Shown: piece after piece, positions 45,421 through 56,574 of the stretch
Layout: every line of letters begins with the position of its first letter
Numbering within the stretch: the stretch's first letter is position 1
Assembly: GCF_001625215.2 (NCBI RefSeq)
Contig: NC_030382.2
Span: 30,738,610 to 30,802,609 of the forward strand
DNA length: 64,000 nucleotides
Origin: Daucus carota subsp. sativus
Lineage: Eukaryota; Streptophyta; Magnoliopsida; Apiales; Apiaceae
Reading direction: 5' to 3'
Translations under genes and position numbers: made by a program
Notes under the pieces: model-generated
Databases searched by the model: none
Seen by the model: only the letters and a program-made list of their open reading frames with translations
Told to the model about the DNA's origin: nothing

Positions 45421-48400
45421 TCCGAAAATGAGGTCGAAAATGACATTTGAAAACTGGAACTTGAAATCAGGAATTTAGCTGCATATGAAGTTGCAAAAGA
45501 GGTTGCAACACGGCTGGCGCCGCCTGTAGTTGCAAATGAGGTTGCAAAAGTTGCAAACAGTATTTTTGAATTTTTTTTTTATGAAAAGGTATTTTTAAAA
45601 ATAATTCTGGAAGGTAGTATTTTTGAAAACAATAAAAGAAAAGGTAGGTAGTTTTGTAGATTTCCCTATATTATATTTTAGCTATTATATATTATATTTT
45701 AAGTGATGTTATTTCAATTAGTGATAAACTTTATATGTAATATAAGATATGATTATTTATTATATTATTTCTTAACAATTAGTTAGTTTTGTGAGACAGA
45801 CACGCAAATCTTAGCTAGTGTGTGTGTGTGTGTATATATTATATTTTAATTGATTTTATTTCAATTAGTTATACATGTTTTATATTTAATATAAGATATA
45901 ATTATATATTTTCTAATTTCTTAATTGTTAGTTTTGTTAGACATGGTTGAGTGATCATGCCATACCATACCATTTATTCCTCTTACGCTAATTATATAAA
46001 AAGATATAATTATAATGACATATAGATAGAATATAATATTTCTAGTGAAAAGCCTTTTCCTAGCATCTTGAGCTTGAGGGTTTAGGATAGGTCACTTAAA
46101 ATGGTATCCGGAGCTTAGACTCGAGTTTGACTCCATGCCGATTTCAATATTCTCACAACTTATTATGGACACGAATGATAAATTTATGCGCCAAAGATGG
46201 GTGCGTGTGATCCACTCTCGACTAAAAAATGGGCAATATATTTGACATAAAATACAAATATATACCCCAAAGATCGGTACCCGTCATCCATTCTTGACCC
46301 AAAAATCGGCTTTGGAGTTACGGGATCTTTATAAATATATTAATCCTGGTAAAAAGTTTTTTGGTTTAGAACTGGTCACCAAACAATGTTTTGTGCAAGC
46401 ATCACTATTTTATTTCAGTTTCATTTTTCTTATTATACTCGTATATTTGTGTTTCTCAATGTCAAAATACGTAGATAATTTATCTCCGTTAGTAATATAT
46501 ATAAGCTCATGACTTAATCAACATGGAGTTTGAAACCCCTTTCCCCTCTCTGGACGACTCTTCGGATGAGGGCGAGTATTTGAGTCTCTTAAGAGTCATA
46601 AAAGTAGTAATTAAGTATCAACCATCAAAGAAAGTACAAGAAGTTGACTGCGAGGCCTTTATCCAATCTCAACAGGGTGTTATTTGAATCATTAAAGTTA
46701 GTGTAGATAACATGTAGCTAACCCTTAAATAAAAAAATGAGTATAAATATTTTTATAAAATCTTGAAAATATCACAAAAGGCTCGGAAGCATGAGTGCGG
46801 GTATTCGGTACGGGGATATAGATATTCGTCAAATTCAAAAATATGGGAATACGGTTGCCGGGGGATACGATAAATATTAAAATATTATAAATATTATACA
46901 CACACGTATAGTTCATAAGATGCATTTAAGTTGAACAAAATAGTGGAATAAATAAATTAATCATCATCAAGTCTTAACAATTAAATTACATAAATAACCC
47001 TGACAAAAAAAAAAAAAAAAATTACATAAATAACTGTTGTAATTCAAGATGACTAGGGATGTATTTTCCTGTTTTAATGGGTTGTAGTTTCAAGTTCCCA
47101 TACTTTTAGTTTATGTAAAGCAATAAGAATACAAAAATGCATATATCAAGTGACCACGAAATGCATGTTGTATATATTTTGAAATTATGTAGTTGATGTC
47201 CCCTGGTTGCTTCATTTACTTCATTAAATCTGAACATTTCTACCATTTATCTTTCTCCATCAATATATCATATATTGCTGATATTCTTGTTCCATTCTTT
47301 AACCTAGTTACTGGTTAATATTACTTGCTGAGCATCCAAATATGCTCATTTGTTTTGATTACCTCTTTGGTCAGTTAAGCATGGTTAGTTGAGCAGGAGT
47401 TAACATTTGGTACTATAAGTATTGTCATGCTCTGTAGAAGTTGAGTTTAAGCTGCTTCCTTTTTTCTTTTTTTTTAAAGTTGTTGAAATTTACGAAAAAT
47501 GCCACTCCTGCACCCCCCAATCCGCACCCCCTAATCCCCGTCTCTGACTTTTCCGATACGCCACTTGGATATCCCGTACGCACCCAGCCGCACCCCCGCA
47601 CTGCAAAGTATCCCCTACGCAGGTCTTCACTGAACTGAGGTATCCCTGCTTTCTAGACGACAAGTTATACTATGTTTGAATTTATTATTAGGTAGAAATG
47701 CACAAATCAAATTTACAAACAAATAGCTAATCAGTTATTAAAATCTGAAAATATTTTTTGAGATATTAGAATTTACTAGTTTCCACTCGGTTATGGTAGC
47801 ATGTAAAGTAAATGCGTAGAAATCAAAGAAAGACATTAAAACTCATTGGATACAAGTGACTTCAGTGATCTAGTTTGATATCCCATCTCCATTTTAGTGA
47901 CCAGACCAGTTTGATATATAACCACAAGGAGATATTGTTCAGGTAAGTTGAATAATGCGTAGAGAAATTAGAAAATATACTTTTCAGGCTAATATGATAG
48001 TATGTGTCATAATCATAATTTTCTTTACTTCTGAATGTTATTCTTCTTGATTACTTTTTCCGCTTGTTTTATATCTAAATAGATGGCATTCAGGCTATAG
48101 ATTATCATTAATATTTAAATGGATGTCACTTTAACTATAGATCAGCCTTGATAAATTTTTTGTCTATCTATATGATGATTCGAATAAATGCACAAGCACA
48201 AATTTGCTGCCTTTCTGGCCATTACCCAAGTACCCTCTGTGATGTAATATCTTGGAAGAGATATTATTAAGTTGATTGATTTTAAGTTGCTGGAGTTTTC
48301 GTGTGCAGGTGCTCTCAAAGAGAATTCATTATGGAAAATTTGTAGCAGAAGCAAAATTTCGAGCGTCTCCAGATTCTTATGAAGCTGCAATAAGAGGACA

Positions 48401-48748
48401 AGTATGTTTACCTTTGAAGCTGTTGTTGCCTCTTTAGTTTTGTACCTACATCTGACAAAGGAGATGCCAGCAAAATTTTAATTCAATTTCTTATAGTCAA
48501 TAATATGGGGATTTCATATGCAGGACAAGGCCCAGCTAATGGAATTGCTAACGTACCCAGACGTGGAAGAAGTAATTATCAGGAGAGTTGAGATGAAAAC
48601 CAGAACTTATGCTCAAGAGGTTACCGAAGATGAGGCTGAACCTGTGTATAAAATTAAACCGAGCTTGGTGGCGGATCTGTATGGAACCTGGATAATGCCA
48701 TTGACCAAGGAAGTTCAAGTTGAATATTTATTGAGGCGGTTGGACTAA
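39755..48748 (+). CDS. CM1: Chorismate mutase, plastid isoform
   Basis: Six exons: 39755-39921, 41115-41337, 41424-41510, 42300-42443, 48309-48401, 48524-48748; 312 aa. The enzyme converts chorismate to prephenate, the first step toward Phe and Tyr. Residues 1-55 form a Ser/Pro/Asn-rich plastid transit peptide. The AroQ-type all-alpha domain follows: 'TLDGIRSSLIRQEDSVIFSL' and 'ERAQYCYNSDTYDP' (catalytic Arg and Glu region), 'EKLHAQAGRYKSPDEHPFF', 'GNDGNCGSTAVCDTICLQ' (allosteric-site region in plant enzymes), 'HYGKFVAEAKFR', and the C-terminus 'YGTWIMPLTKEVQVEYLLRR'. The transit peptide suggests the Trp-activated, Phe/Tyr-inhibited plastid form rather than the cytosolic one. Intron 4 is 5.87 kb and holds nested transposons; intron 1 holds a MITE. 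All boundaries are canonical, so the gene looks functional. Confidence 0.94.
40431..40756. mobile_element. MITE in chorismate mutase intron 1
   Basis: Begins gctgtgttcatttggatgga and ends tccattcaagtaaacacaacc; the arms continue (atggattgggggagaatgg against ccattttcccccagtccat). Related to the interrupted repeat at 18784. Confidence 0.7.
43185..43510. repeat. Array of GTTGCAAATGAG / CAACTTTTGC units
   Basis: Dozens of copies of gttgca or tgcaac in phrases such as gcaaatgaggttgcaaaagt, arranged first in one and then the other orientation. The 159-codon minus frame across it is a by-product. Short relatives occur at 45484-45560 and in p24 intron 3 (50376-50440). Confidence 0.8.
43709..44136. 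mobile_element. MITE inserted at a (TA)n tract
   Basis: Left end 'aggtcaacattcaagagagg' continuing ctccttatatggagttacat; right end 'atgtaactccatataagagg'-like (tacgtaactccatataagag) closing tgctaccct. (TA)n flanks on both sides (43675-43708, 44137-44153), showing insertion into a TA array or creation of one. Confidence 0.6.
44155..45338. mobile_element. Larger non-autonomous element inserted at a (TA)n tract
   Basis: Left 'gcaagtgctcaaatgagaac' and right 'ggttctccttggagcatgac' are inverted, and the arms continue (gagatatgagatctaatctc against gagattagatctcatatctc). The interior has GC-rich 'ccaccaccaccac' and 'ggtggtgattttc' repeats; the ORFs there (44401-44676 +, 44546-44280 -) are low-complexity. 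(TA)n of about 78 bp follows (45339-45416). Confidence 0.65.
45339..45416. repeat. (TA)n microsatellite, about 78 bp
   Basis: Continuous TA dinucleotides. Length is likely polymorphic. Confidence 0.95.
46070..46690 (+). mobile_element. Possible LTR-retrotransposon remnant
   Basis: 'aaatggtatccggagc' (46099-46114) resembles the tRNA-iMet primer-binding site tggtatc.gagc found just inside plant LTRs. Downstream, a short frame from 46523 reads 'MEFETPFPSLDDSSDEGEYL', an acidic gag-leader-like text. No LTR pair was found, so this is tentative. Lies in chorismate mutase intron 4. Confidence 0.3.
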
Positions 48749-50154
48749 TATGGAAAGAGAACTCATTTTCTGATGTGTGAATTCATGGTTTGCACATTGG
48801 GGTGCTTTGTTGCACACAAAAAAAGTACTTTACAATTTGAGCTTCGATTGTTGTGATTCTGTGTACATTTGATATGGGGGAAATGGCAGTCCGAAAACAA
48901 AGTATGTACCGACTGAATGATGACTTGTGTCGTGAGAGTCAGGTACAACTTTTAAGCATAATTCACAATTATAATCGTAGACCATCCCAGCTATAGTGGC
49001 TTGTTATTCATGACAATCATTTACATAACATCTAACACAAGCTGCACTCACATGCTATGTTCTTGATGGAAAGTAGAGTTTTAATCATGCACCTTCAAGG
49101 ATTATCCAGTTCAAAGGCTAGCTGATCCTTCTAACTAAATTCCGAGGTGACCATCCTCTTGGTAAATTCTAATATAGAATAGAATTTCATAATGGTGGGC
49201 CTCTCACATTCCTTCCCTCAAATATGCTTTTAAATACCCATGGTTTAGCCTAAAATTTTATAGAAACGGTGATAAATACAAAACACCATATACTATATCT
49301 AATATCATCTGTTCCTGGCCTTCACAAATTTCCCTCTGGAGGCTTTCTTTTCCATCTTTTCTCTCTTCTTTCGAGTCTTTTCGTCCTCCTCAGCTCCCAT
49401 TGAAAATGTTTGCAAATTAATTAAGAAAACAATTTCAGCAAGGTTTCCAAGGTTTTCCTCGACCTTGCTCAAATGACTTGAGTGCCTTGCTTAGATGAGT
49501 GGACACATGTGGTTATGCGGGTGGACATATATAGTATACCATATCAAGCGTCAATCCGCGTCAAAGTTCAACTACTTTTCTGTCAAGCCAAAGTATGGGA
49601 AGTAACGTCGTAACATTATCCATTACTAGAGTGGTATTTTTATACCAGCAAAACTAAAATCAAGCAATTGATACATGACCCTGTATTCGAGGAAAGTGAT
49701 ACTTAACCCGTATCATATCTGTCGACCAATTTCAAGTTTTACATTGTCAAAGAATACTAGCCGAATCTCTAAGAGTTGGACGGATACACTTGTCGACATC
49801 ACCAGGGACTCAGAAAACATCAAACACTACAAATGAAACACTACAAACGGGTCGAATTTGTTTAATTTCGAGTACTGGTTGGTTGGCTTGATCTCAACAG
49901 TTCCACGTTTTCTCTAGGCCGGGCACCTGATACCTCAACTAAAGTAAAACGTATATAAGTTGGTGAAAGGAAAAAGAGAATTACAAGTACCGAAACACCA
50001 AAGGTGATTACTCTAAACAACAGCTAGGCTCCAAGGATTTTTCTAGTCTTAACATGAATGATTCAGTCGAAAAACAATCTTTAGTCATTTACAATGGAGC
50101 CTGCAACCTTGGATTTTGTATCAGAAGTTTGTGGAGATGCAAGTAAAGCTCACT
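48749..50154. other. Region between chorismate mutase and p24
   Basis: Holds the 3' end of the chorismate mutase transcript, the TMEM208-like fragment (49305-49400) and otherwise featureless sequence. Confidence 0.4.
49305..49400 (-). pseudogene. 3' fragment of a TMEM208/SND2-like (DUF788) gene
   Basis: The minus strand reads 31 residues, 'EEDEKTRKKREKMEKKASRG' then 'KFVKARNR' and a stop. This is the conserved basic tail of plant TMEM208/DUF788 proteins (ER protein of the SND targeting route). No trace of the membrane domains lies upstream on that strand within the next 700 bp, and similarity stops near 49400. I identify it from memory of the family tail, so treat it as a lead. Confidence 0.45.
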
Positions 50155-51340
50155 CTAAAGGAGCTTCTTCCTCTCAAAAAAGGTCTTCAGATGCCATAGT
50201 TGCAGAGCAGCCACAGACAAGCAAACCAAGAGCGAAAGAAAACTAAAAGTTGCCATTTTTGAATTTGTTGATCGATTTAGTGCTTGCATCTCTTCCTCCC
50301 TGCAAATGCCAAGACATAAGAAATTAAGGAAAATTTGCGAAATATCCATGTTTCAAACTTATTTTCAAAAAAAGGGTTCAAGTTGCAAATGAGGTTGCAG
50401 CGCTGGTTGAAAACAGTTGATTTTCAGGTTGCAACTTGGGTATTTTTGAAAAAAGCTCAGAAATTAACCGATGGATGATTGCAACAAGACATTCTTGAGT
50501 TTTTTTATACCTTTCACGTAGGTAAAACATTTCTTCGTGAATAGATGTCACACTATCATACAGTTTCTGCAGCTCAACTTGCATGACCTACGGAGAAAAT
50601 ACTTGAGACAATGGACCTTATACAAAAAGCTGGATTGTAAAAGCAACCGCGTTGAAGCAATCACCAATCACATACATCAGATACGGAGGCTTCTTCGTTA
50701 AACAAAAATATTCAAGTATAACAACAAGGGACTACCAACATAGATACCAATAGTGCATATATTCCATCAAGTGTCAGATGAGCGAAGATGAAGTTAAGTA
50801 AAGACGCTTACTTCCACTTGTCCTTTTTTAGCAACCTTGGACCAATCTTTTGCTGCAACGCCTGATTTCCAGTCGAACTCGATTGAGAGTGTGACTGGTG
50901 GCTTGTGATCAACTGCCCAATAACAAGCCATATAATCACCTGATTCAGCGGCTGTAAATGCAAATGTGCCTGAATCCACATGATCCGAATAGTGATAGTT
51001 GTTCCCATACGGTGATGTCACCTGCACAAAAAATCCTGTTTTTCATCAAATCATAGTTTAACAATCAGGTAAATCATAGTTGCATATATATTTTCTCCTG
51101 AATAAACATTCCAGAAAACGATGGATGGAGTTGTGATACCCGGATAGTGATTTTATGGGAATCAGGGGGAGGCTGAATATCAGTAATAATGCTGTACTTT
51201 CCAACCGTCAGGGCACTGCTTTTGATGTCCTCTGTTATGCATTTTGAGGAGCCTGATTTTAGATCAAACCGCATAGCCTGAACCCATGGCGACCACGATA
51301 TCATCATAGTCACAAGAATTATGATTCTTAGTCTCCGCAT
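50155..51340 (-). CDS. p24 delta-type cargo receptor (emp24/gp25L/TMED family)
   Basis: Four exons: 51340-51140, 51021-50812, 50587-50511, 50299-50155; 210 aa. A type I membrane protein cycling between ER and Golgi in COPI/COPII vesicles. Residues 1-22 are a signal peptide ending 'WVQA'. The GOLD domain spans about 23-125 ('MRFDLKSGSSKCITEDIKSS', 'TSPYGNNYHYSDHVDSGTFA') with the two family cysteines (Cys in SKC and in YMACYW). A coiled coil follows ('VELQKLYDSVTSIHEEMFYL' ... 'REEEMQALN'), then one transmembrane helix ('FSFLSLLVCLSVAALQLW'). The tail 'LKTFFERKKLL' combines a diphenylalanine with a KKxx dilysine, the COPI sorting signal. Intron 3 contains a GTTGCA-type repeat. Complete and probably functional. 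Confidence 0.93.
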
Positions 51341-52229
51341 TCTCGCCTATGGAGAGCTTGTTGGAATCCAGAATGTGGAAGATAGATTGAAAGATTGATA
51401 GATTGAGGAGGGTAACAGCAGTCCCTGTGCGTTTGTGCATGGACTCAGGATCTGTTTCTCACTTTCTTCGCCTAAAAATAACCAACTCAACTACTTGATA
51501 TATTTTTTTATTATCCATTAACCGGTCTGATAATTTCAAATTACATTTGTTGTTGTTGGCTGTTGGTATTGCTGAATCCGGTCCAAAATTGCTTTCTGCA
51601 TTTGTCTAAATTACTATCTAAAACTTATACCTTTTGTATTCAATAGAGTCCCTCAAGAGTACTAATAGAAGAGCCTGCAACATGTTCCTACTTGTGTTAT
51701 TTTATATGCAAACTACTATATTGTATGACATATATTTATTCGATTAATATTTCATAGAAATTGTTTTACGATATTATATATGTCGTTTAAATTTTATACC
51801 TTTTGTATTATGTCACAGAGAGCACTAACAGAAGGCTTCTTCTTACAGGACTGCTGATAAATATTCATTAATGTATACCTATAAAAAAAAAAAAAAATTT
51901 GGAGTGCATCACGAACCAAACAGTTTATCCCACTTGAAAGGGTATTAAAACAAATCAGTGGTTAAAAGGATAGGAAGTCGAGATCTAGAAACCTTTATCC
52001 TTAGCCTGCATCACTTGGATTGAATCAAATTAAGGTGAAATGAAATTCATAAATTTGGAGGCGATGGGAGAAAATATATATAATTTTCATTTTTTCAACC
52101 ATTCCATACTATTCCAAGTTATATGAACTAAAAAATCTAACCCACATATTTTGAAAGATGCCTTATTCCAATTCTTCACTATCTTCGCCACAATTCTCAT
52201 CATAACCAATTTAGACCTATTAATATTTA
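51341..52229. other. Upstream of p24, no other gene
   Basis: Probable p24 5' leader and promoter near 51341-51480, then AT-rich sequence. About 52000-52100 resembles one end of a palindromic repeat whose other end is near 52735-52795 (ctccattcatttgaacgcagcc), so the MULE-type MITE that follows may again be nested in another element. Confidence 0.35.
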
Positions 52230-52685
52230 GGCTTAATGATCTTTTAGCCCTCGAAGTTTGGGTGGAAGTTCCGATGCGGCCTCGAAATTTAAAAACGTAC
52301 CTTTCGACCCTCAAAATATCTTTGTCGTACCCTTTAGCCCTTATGGCGTATACCGATATATAACGGGGTGGACAAAGTTGACATTTCAAACGCGAAGGTT
52401 AAAAGGGGCATTAAACATTAAGGGTTAAAAGGAACATCTAATGTATTTTAATGTATTCTTTAGGAGTTAAAAGGAACGAGATGTATACCTTAAGGGTTAA
52501 AATGTACGCCCAAACTTTACCCCAAATATGAATTGTCAAGTTAATCCCCCGATTTGTACAAGTATTTTTAAAAAGGGCTATAAGGTACGACAAAGATACT
52601 TTGAGGGTCGAAAGGTACGTTTTAAAACTTCGAGGCTGCATCGGAACTTTCACCCATACTTCGAGGGCTAAAAAGTCATTAAGCC
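52230..52685. mobile_element. MULE-type MITE, copy 2
   Basis: Same family and length as 18845-19299: begins ggcttaatgatc, ends agtcattaagcc, with its own 9-bp duplication taatattta (52221-52229 and 52686-52694). The inverted arms run over 100 bp (tagccctcgaagt.tgggtg.aagttccgatgc). Confidence 0.88.
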
Positions 52686-52694
52686 TAATATTTA

Positions 52695-54460
52695 ATCACT
52701 CTTGTCGCATAAATTCTTCTTTTGACATGAAAAATCTTTAAAATTTTCATTTCATTGCCTCCTCATTTCACTCCATTCATTTGAACGCAGCCTTAAGTTG
52801 TCATCTTCAACAGTGCCTTTGCAATATAACAGAACAGCAGTCCAAGACCAAAGGATAGCTTTGATGATGGAAATTGGGCATCGATGAGTTAAGGGTGCAC
52901 TCAGCTGTCTGTCATACAGTTTGATGTGTTGATCGTTCACTTTCATGTGTAGAGAAAGTCAAATAATTCATTCATATATAGAATTTCACAACATTATCGG
53001 GGTTCTGATCTGTTTCCCTTGACAAAAGAAAATCTGAGATAGCTAAGAATAACTTTAAATCATGCATACACTGGTTCGGATCACAAAACTCTGTAGCATG
53101 AGCAACAAGCGGTTTCTGGTAAGATGACCTTAACAACTTAGTACTACAAGGTCTTGATTATAGTAACATATGCCTCTATTTTTTAACATCTGGGGAGTTG
53201 CTGAGACTCGGAGAGGAATAGATCCGAGAGAGGTAGTATATGCAAAATGAATGCAGTGTCACATTCTATGGATTTGAAACACTACTCAGGTCATGGCTAC
53301 CAATCCTATTCGAATTCGTCATATGATGATAACCTGTAGTGGAGTGCCCCTGGCAAATTTTGGTTCTTCCATTCTTATGTAAAATCATTCAAATTAAAAG
53401 CTTATGTGAATACTTGTATTGCAATTGTACAATTTACAAGTCTGCAGCTTATATGCCTGAACAATAAGAACAAATGTAAATGCTTATGCTTGTTTTCTAC
53501 CAAGCTAAATTTGAGTTTCGGGATTTCCTAGAACTAGGACCAGAAAATACTGGGATGCTTCTTTCCTCTTCTGCCGTAAAAACCAAAGATATAATACAGG
53601 ATTGCCTCTTGACTATTAATAACTAAAATATATTCTGTGAATTTCTTCAGATGCTGAAGAGGCGTCTGTGCAACCAGCTGACGGCCGATTTTTTGCCAGT
53701 ATATAATTACTAAAAAGTTGGAGAAAGATTGTAAAGTCAATACATTTGTTACCCAAAGACACTAGTTCTTGGTCAATTTTTATTCTTAAGTTCTGTGTAT
53801 TTGGTTCGAACGTTAAGTCGTGCAATATTAAAATTTTGTGGACTTGCCCTCTGCTGAAAGACGATGAACCCGACAAAAAATGGCAAGAAAACGAAAACAT
53901 TTTGTGGGAACTCCAGATAATTTTGATGCAATGACTACAAAGCAGCATTTATATTTGTTGAAATATTGCATAAGATCCATTTGAGCCATTCCTCTAATAC
54001 TTTAAAGTTTTACATGAACTGGTTCTCAACATTTTAACACAGCAAACAGTTAAATAAATATAACATAATTTGAATAATAATAATAAAAATAATGAAATAT
54101 AGCTTCTGAGGTTAGCTAAGAATCCAAGTTCCAGGAAAGCGCAGTGTCTGCTGTTGGTTGTCTCGTACCTAGATCTTGGCCCATGGAGTCTGGCAGAGAA
54201 AAAAAAAATACTAGGTGTCAAGAAGAAACAAATAAAAACCGGCCAGTCTGCTATTCCCACTCATTAAAATCTTTTTTCCAAACCATAATAGACTTCTTCT
54301 CCTACCATGTAAGAGTTGCGAAACTTCCTCTGACGTTTCATGACCATTTCTTCATCTTTACTCGCGCCTCCTTTTTCCCAAATACCTTACACTTTCCATC
54401 CTCTCAATGGATGCTGACCATTTCACACTTAATTTAACTTTTCAACGTCTCGTGTTGGTG
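52695..54460. other. Region between MITE copy 2 and the CML promoter
   Basis: Mostly non-coding. On the minus strand 53700-53534 an open stretch reads 'LVAQTPLQHLKKFTEYILVI' and 'NSQEAILYYIFGFYGRRGKK' to a stop; it looks protein-like and may be the last exon of a lost gene, but I do not recognise it and no other exons were found. Confidence 0.3.
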
Positions 54461-54585
54461 TTTATATATAGGTACACCCTTTGTTCTTATAACATAGTTC
54501 CACTCAGTTTCTCTGTAATATAATTCTCCCAGAGTTTCATTCTTTTGTTTTTTGAATTCTTCAGAATTTTTTAAAATCATAAGTC
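54461..54585 (+). promoter_or_regulatory. Core promoter and 5' leader of the CML gene
   Basis: A clear TATA box (gtttatatatagg, about 54460-54472) lies about 115 bp upstream of the ATG; the leader between is T/C-rich, as common in plants. Confidence 0.6.
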
Positions 54586-55206
54586 ATGTCCCGCTTGATC
54601 AGTTATCTAGACCAGTTTCCGATGTTGTTATCTGTAGCCATTGTTGTCATCGGTTTACTTGAATTTATCTTTTCACCAATTGATATCAACTGGTTCGAAA
54701 GAGTCTGCAAGTACTTCTCCAGATCATTTTCTTCTCTCCAATACCAAACTGTTAAATTATCCGATATTTTTAGACATAAGGCCGGGACAGTGAAGCAAGA
54801 GGACTTTGAGTTGACCAAAAGGGATCCCGTCTTAAGTGGACAAGTTCATGACCCAAGTCTGCGCACAGAGGACGTGGAGATGGTGTTTGGAAGACTTGGG
54901 ATATCTGGCCACCCTCGCGAAGACGAAAGGCTTCAAGAGAGGCTTGGTGTAGAATATTTTTCATCCATGTTTGAAGAGAATGAACCTAGCCTGGATGAGG
55001 TGAAAGAAGCCTTCGACGTGTTTGATCTCAACAGAGACGGGTTTATAGATGCAATCGAGTTGCAGAGAGTTCTCTGTGGTCTAGGTGTGAGTGATGGATC
55101 CGACATTGAGAATTGCAAGCTGATGATCAGAGGTTTTGATGAGAATAGGGATGGGAGGATAGATTTTAGAGAGTTTGTGAAGTTAATGGAGAAGAGCTTC
55201 GGCTAA
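54586..55206 (+). CDS. Membrane-anchored calmodulin-like protein (CML45/46-type)
   Basis: A single exon of 206 aa, the usual size for this CML group. Residues about 11-30 are a hydrophobic segment ('FPMLLSVAIVVIGLLEFIF'), a likely membrane anchor or signal anchor. Two complete EF-hand loops lie near the C-terminus: D147-E158 (D-L-N-R-D-G-F-I-D-A-I-E) and D185-E196 (D-E-N-R-D-G-R-I-D-F-R-E), each with Asp at positions 1, 5 and 9 and Glu at 12. A degenerate EF-hand-like helix region precedes them (95-130). It is a Ca2+ sensor; by similarity it belongs with Arabidopsis CML45/CML46, but the partner proteins are unknown. The start is the first ATG after the TATA box. Confidence 0.92.
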   Translation: MSRLISYLDQFPMLLSVAIVVIGLLEFIFSPIDINWFERVCKYFSRSFSSLQYQTVKLSDIFRHKAGTVKQEDFELTKRDPVLSGQVHDPSLRTEDVEMVFGRLGISGHPREDERLQERLGVEYFSSMFEENEPSLDEVKEAFDVFDLNRDGFIDAIELQRVLCGLGVSDGSDIENCKLMIRGFDENRDGRIDFREFVKLMEKSFG

Positions 55207-56185
55207 ATTTTCTTCTTTCTAAATGGTTTAAGATACAGAGCATACTTGTCTTGTCATATAACAAGACAGAGAAAACTTGCAATTTGCTAGAAAATTTTAG
55301 TTAAAACATATGTGCTCAAAACTTTCAAACACAACTTGAATTTTTGGATGGGCATAATGGACTGCATCCAAGAATATCCACGAGAACAATAATTTGAAAT
55401 AAGTGGTGCAAATGAGACTAAAAGTTTGTCGGTGATCCACTTGATATATTAAAATGAAGCGATTGGCATAATTGATAATTAACTCGTTATATATGTTATA
55501 ATAGATTCCCATTGGAGATTATACTTTTCGCCCCAGCAGAGTTCTTCTCCCAGAAATACATGTGACATATACATAGTGATGGATTTATTTGTTGTTTTCT
55601 GAAAGTGAATTCGCGACATTCCAACAAATTGCAAGTCAGACGAACATCTCACTGGGACATTCTAGTTCTTTCATTGTCTTGGTAAACAGCCGAGTCTTTT
55701 ACCAGATTCGACAAGGTATAGTTATAGCGGCCGTTTGAGCAAGCTTAAAAAAAGTGACTTCTTGCTTAAAATAAAGAATTGAAATTAGAAGTAAATAAGT
55801 TAATAAAGTGTTTAGAAGAGAAGTAGAAGCTTTGAGAGAGAAGTTAGCATTCTCAACTTCTTAAAAGTGTTCCTACTTATTTACACAAACGGATAAAGAA
55901 AAACAGAAGCCAGAAACAGCTATGCTTCTTTTAACCAAACAGGTGCATAGACTTATAGTAGATCTGAGCTCCATTTCTTTCTTACAAATTTATTATATTG
56001 AAACAACACAAGAATACTAAACACAGTGTAAAGAGTAAACGTTGTTGTCTAGTAGAAAAGCTTGCAAGTAATCTCTGGTATGAGTATAATATAATTAAAA
56101 AAGATTGTTAGAAAAAGTTTACATAATGCATTAGACAGACATATAAGAAATGGAGTTGATGGGGATGATAATGATAATGATAATG
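55207..56185. other. Intergenic with a MITE-like element
   Basis: Contains the fold-back element 55727-55943 related to that at 37283. The phrase gggcataatgga(c)tgcatccaa(g/a)aatatccacga at 55350-55382 recurs at 59480-59513 in the CDF intron (same repeat family, with flanking text about 'cttgatatatt..atgaag'). Confidence 0.5.
55727..55943. mobile_element. MITE-like fold-back element, second copy
   Basis: Begins gcggccgtttgagcaagctt and ends ttaaccaaacaggtgc; arms pair (aagtgacttcttgctt / agcttt..gaagttag) as in the 37283 element. Limits approximate. Confidence 0.5.
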
Positions 56186-56574
56186 TCATGGTGCAGGTGC
56201 AGGAGCAACCGGCATCGCGGATTTTGAATTGGTATTTGGCTTGGGGCATCCATAGTCATCACATCCACCTCCCTGTCACACCATCATATTTATAAATTTT
56301 ACAGTACTCATTGCATGAGAACAGAAAACCAAGAAGAAGAAATGATTTAATGAACCTCAGAAACAACGACGACAGCAGGTTCATAGTCTTGACCTTGGAC
56401 ATTCTCCATCAGTTTTCTGTTAAAACCTACATATTCAGACAAGGTGAGTTTATTAGCAGAATGAAAAGTATTAGTGAAGTAGAAAATGATATGAATAATA
56501 TTACCATGTGAAGAGGAGGAGAGTAGAACAAGAGCTGTTAGAAGACAGGCCAACTGTAAACAATTACAACTCAT
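56186..56574 (-). CDS. Small secreted peptide precursor (75 aa), unknown family
   Basis: Three short exons: 56574-56505, 56426-56356 and 56272-56186. All junctions are GT-AG (ATG|gtaata...tatgtag|G; GAG|gttcat...gacag|GG) and the frame is kept. Residues 1-24 are a clear signal peptide ('LACLLTALVLLSSSSHG'). The mature part has 'NVQGQDYEPAVVVVSE', then 'GGGCDDYGCPKPNTNSK' and a Pro/Ala tail ending 'APAPAP'. Two acidic-Tyr sites (Q-D-Y-E, D-D-Y-G) could be tyrosine-sulfated, and D-Y-G-x-P-x-x-N recalls PSY-type peptide hormones, but cysteines flank this one. No function is assigned; the exon structure and clean signal peptide support a real gene. Confidence 0.65.

Larger units (their letters stand above)
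43064..45666. mobile_element. MULE-like element with 9-bp duplication, in chorismate mutase intron 4
   Basis: The flanks carry tatattata on both sides (43055-43063 and 45667-45675). Left end 'gggatctttttaaaaatacc' and right end 'gtagttttgtagatttccc' are inverted and continue as long arms (aaggtatttttaaaaa, gtagtatttttgaaaac) followed by GTTGCA-rich sequence in both arms. Two further elements and long (TA)n tracts sit inside. The TSD is made of AT-rich sequence, so its support is moderate. No transposase seen. Confidence 0.6.

Noticed and set aside
45256..45450. ORF containing a long Tyr-Ile run
   Set aside because: Produced by the (TA)n microsatellite.
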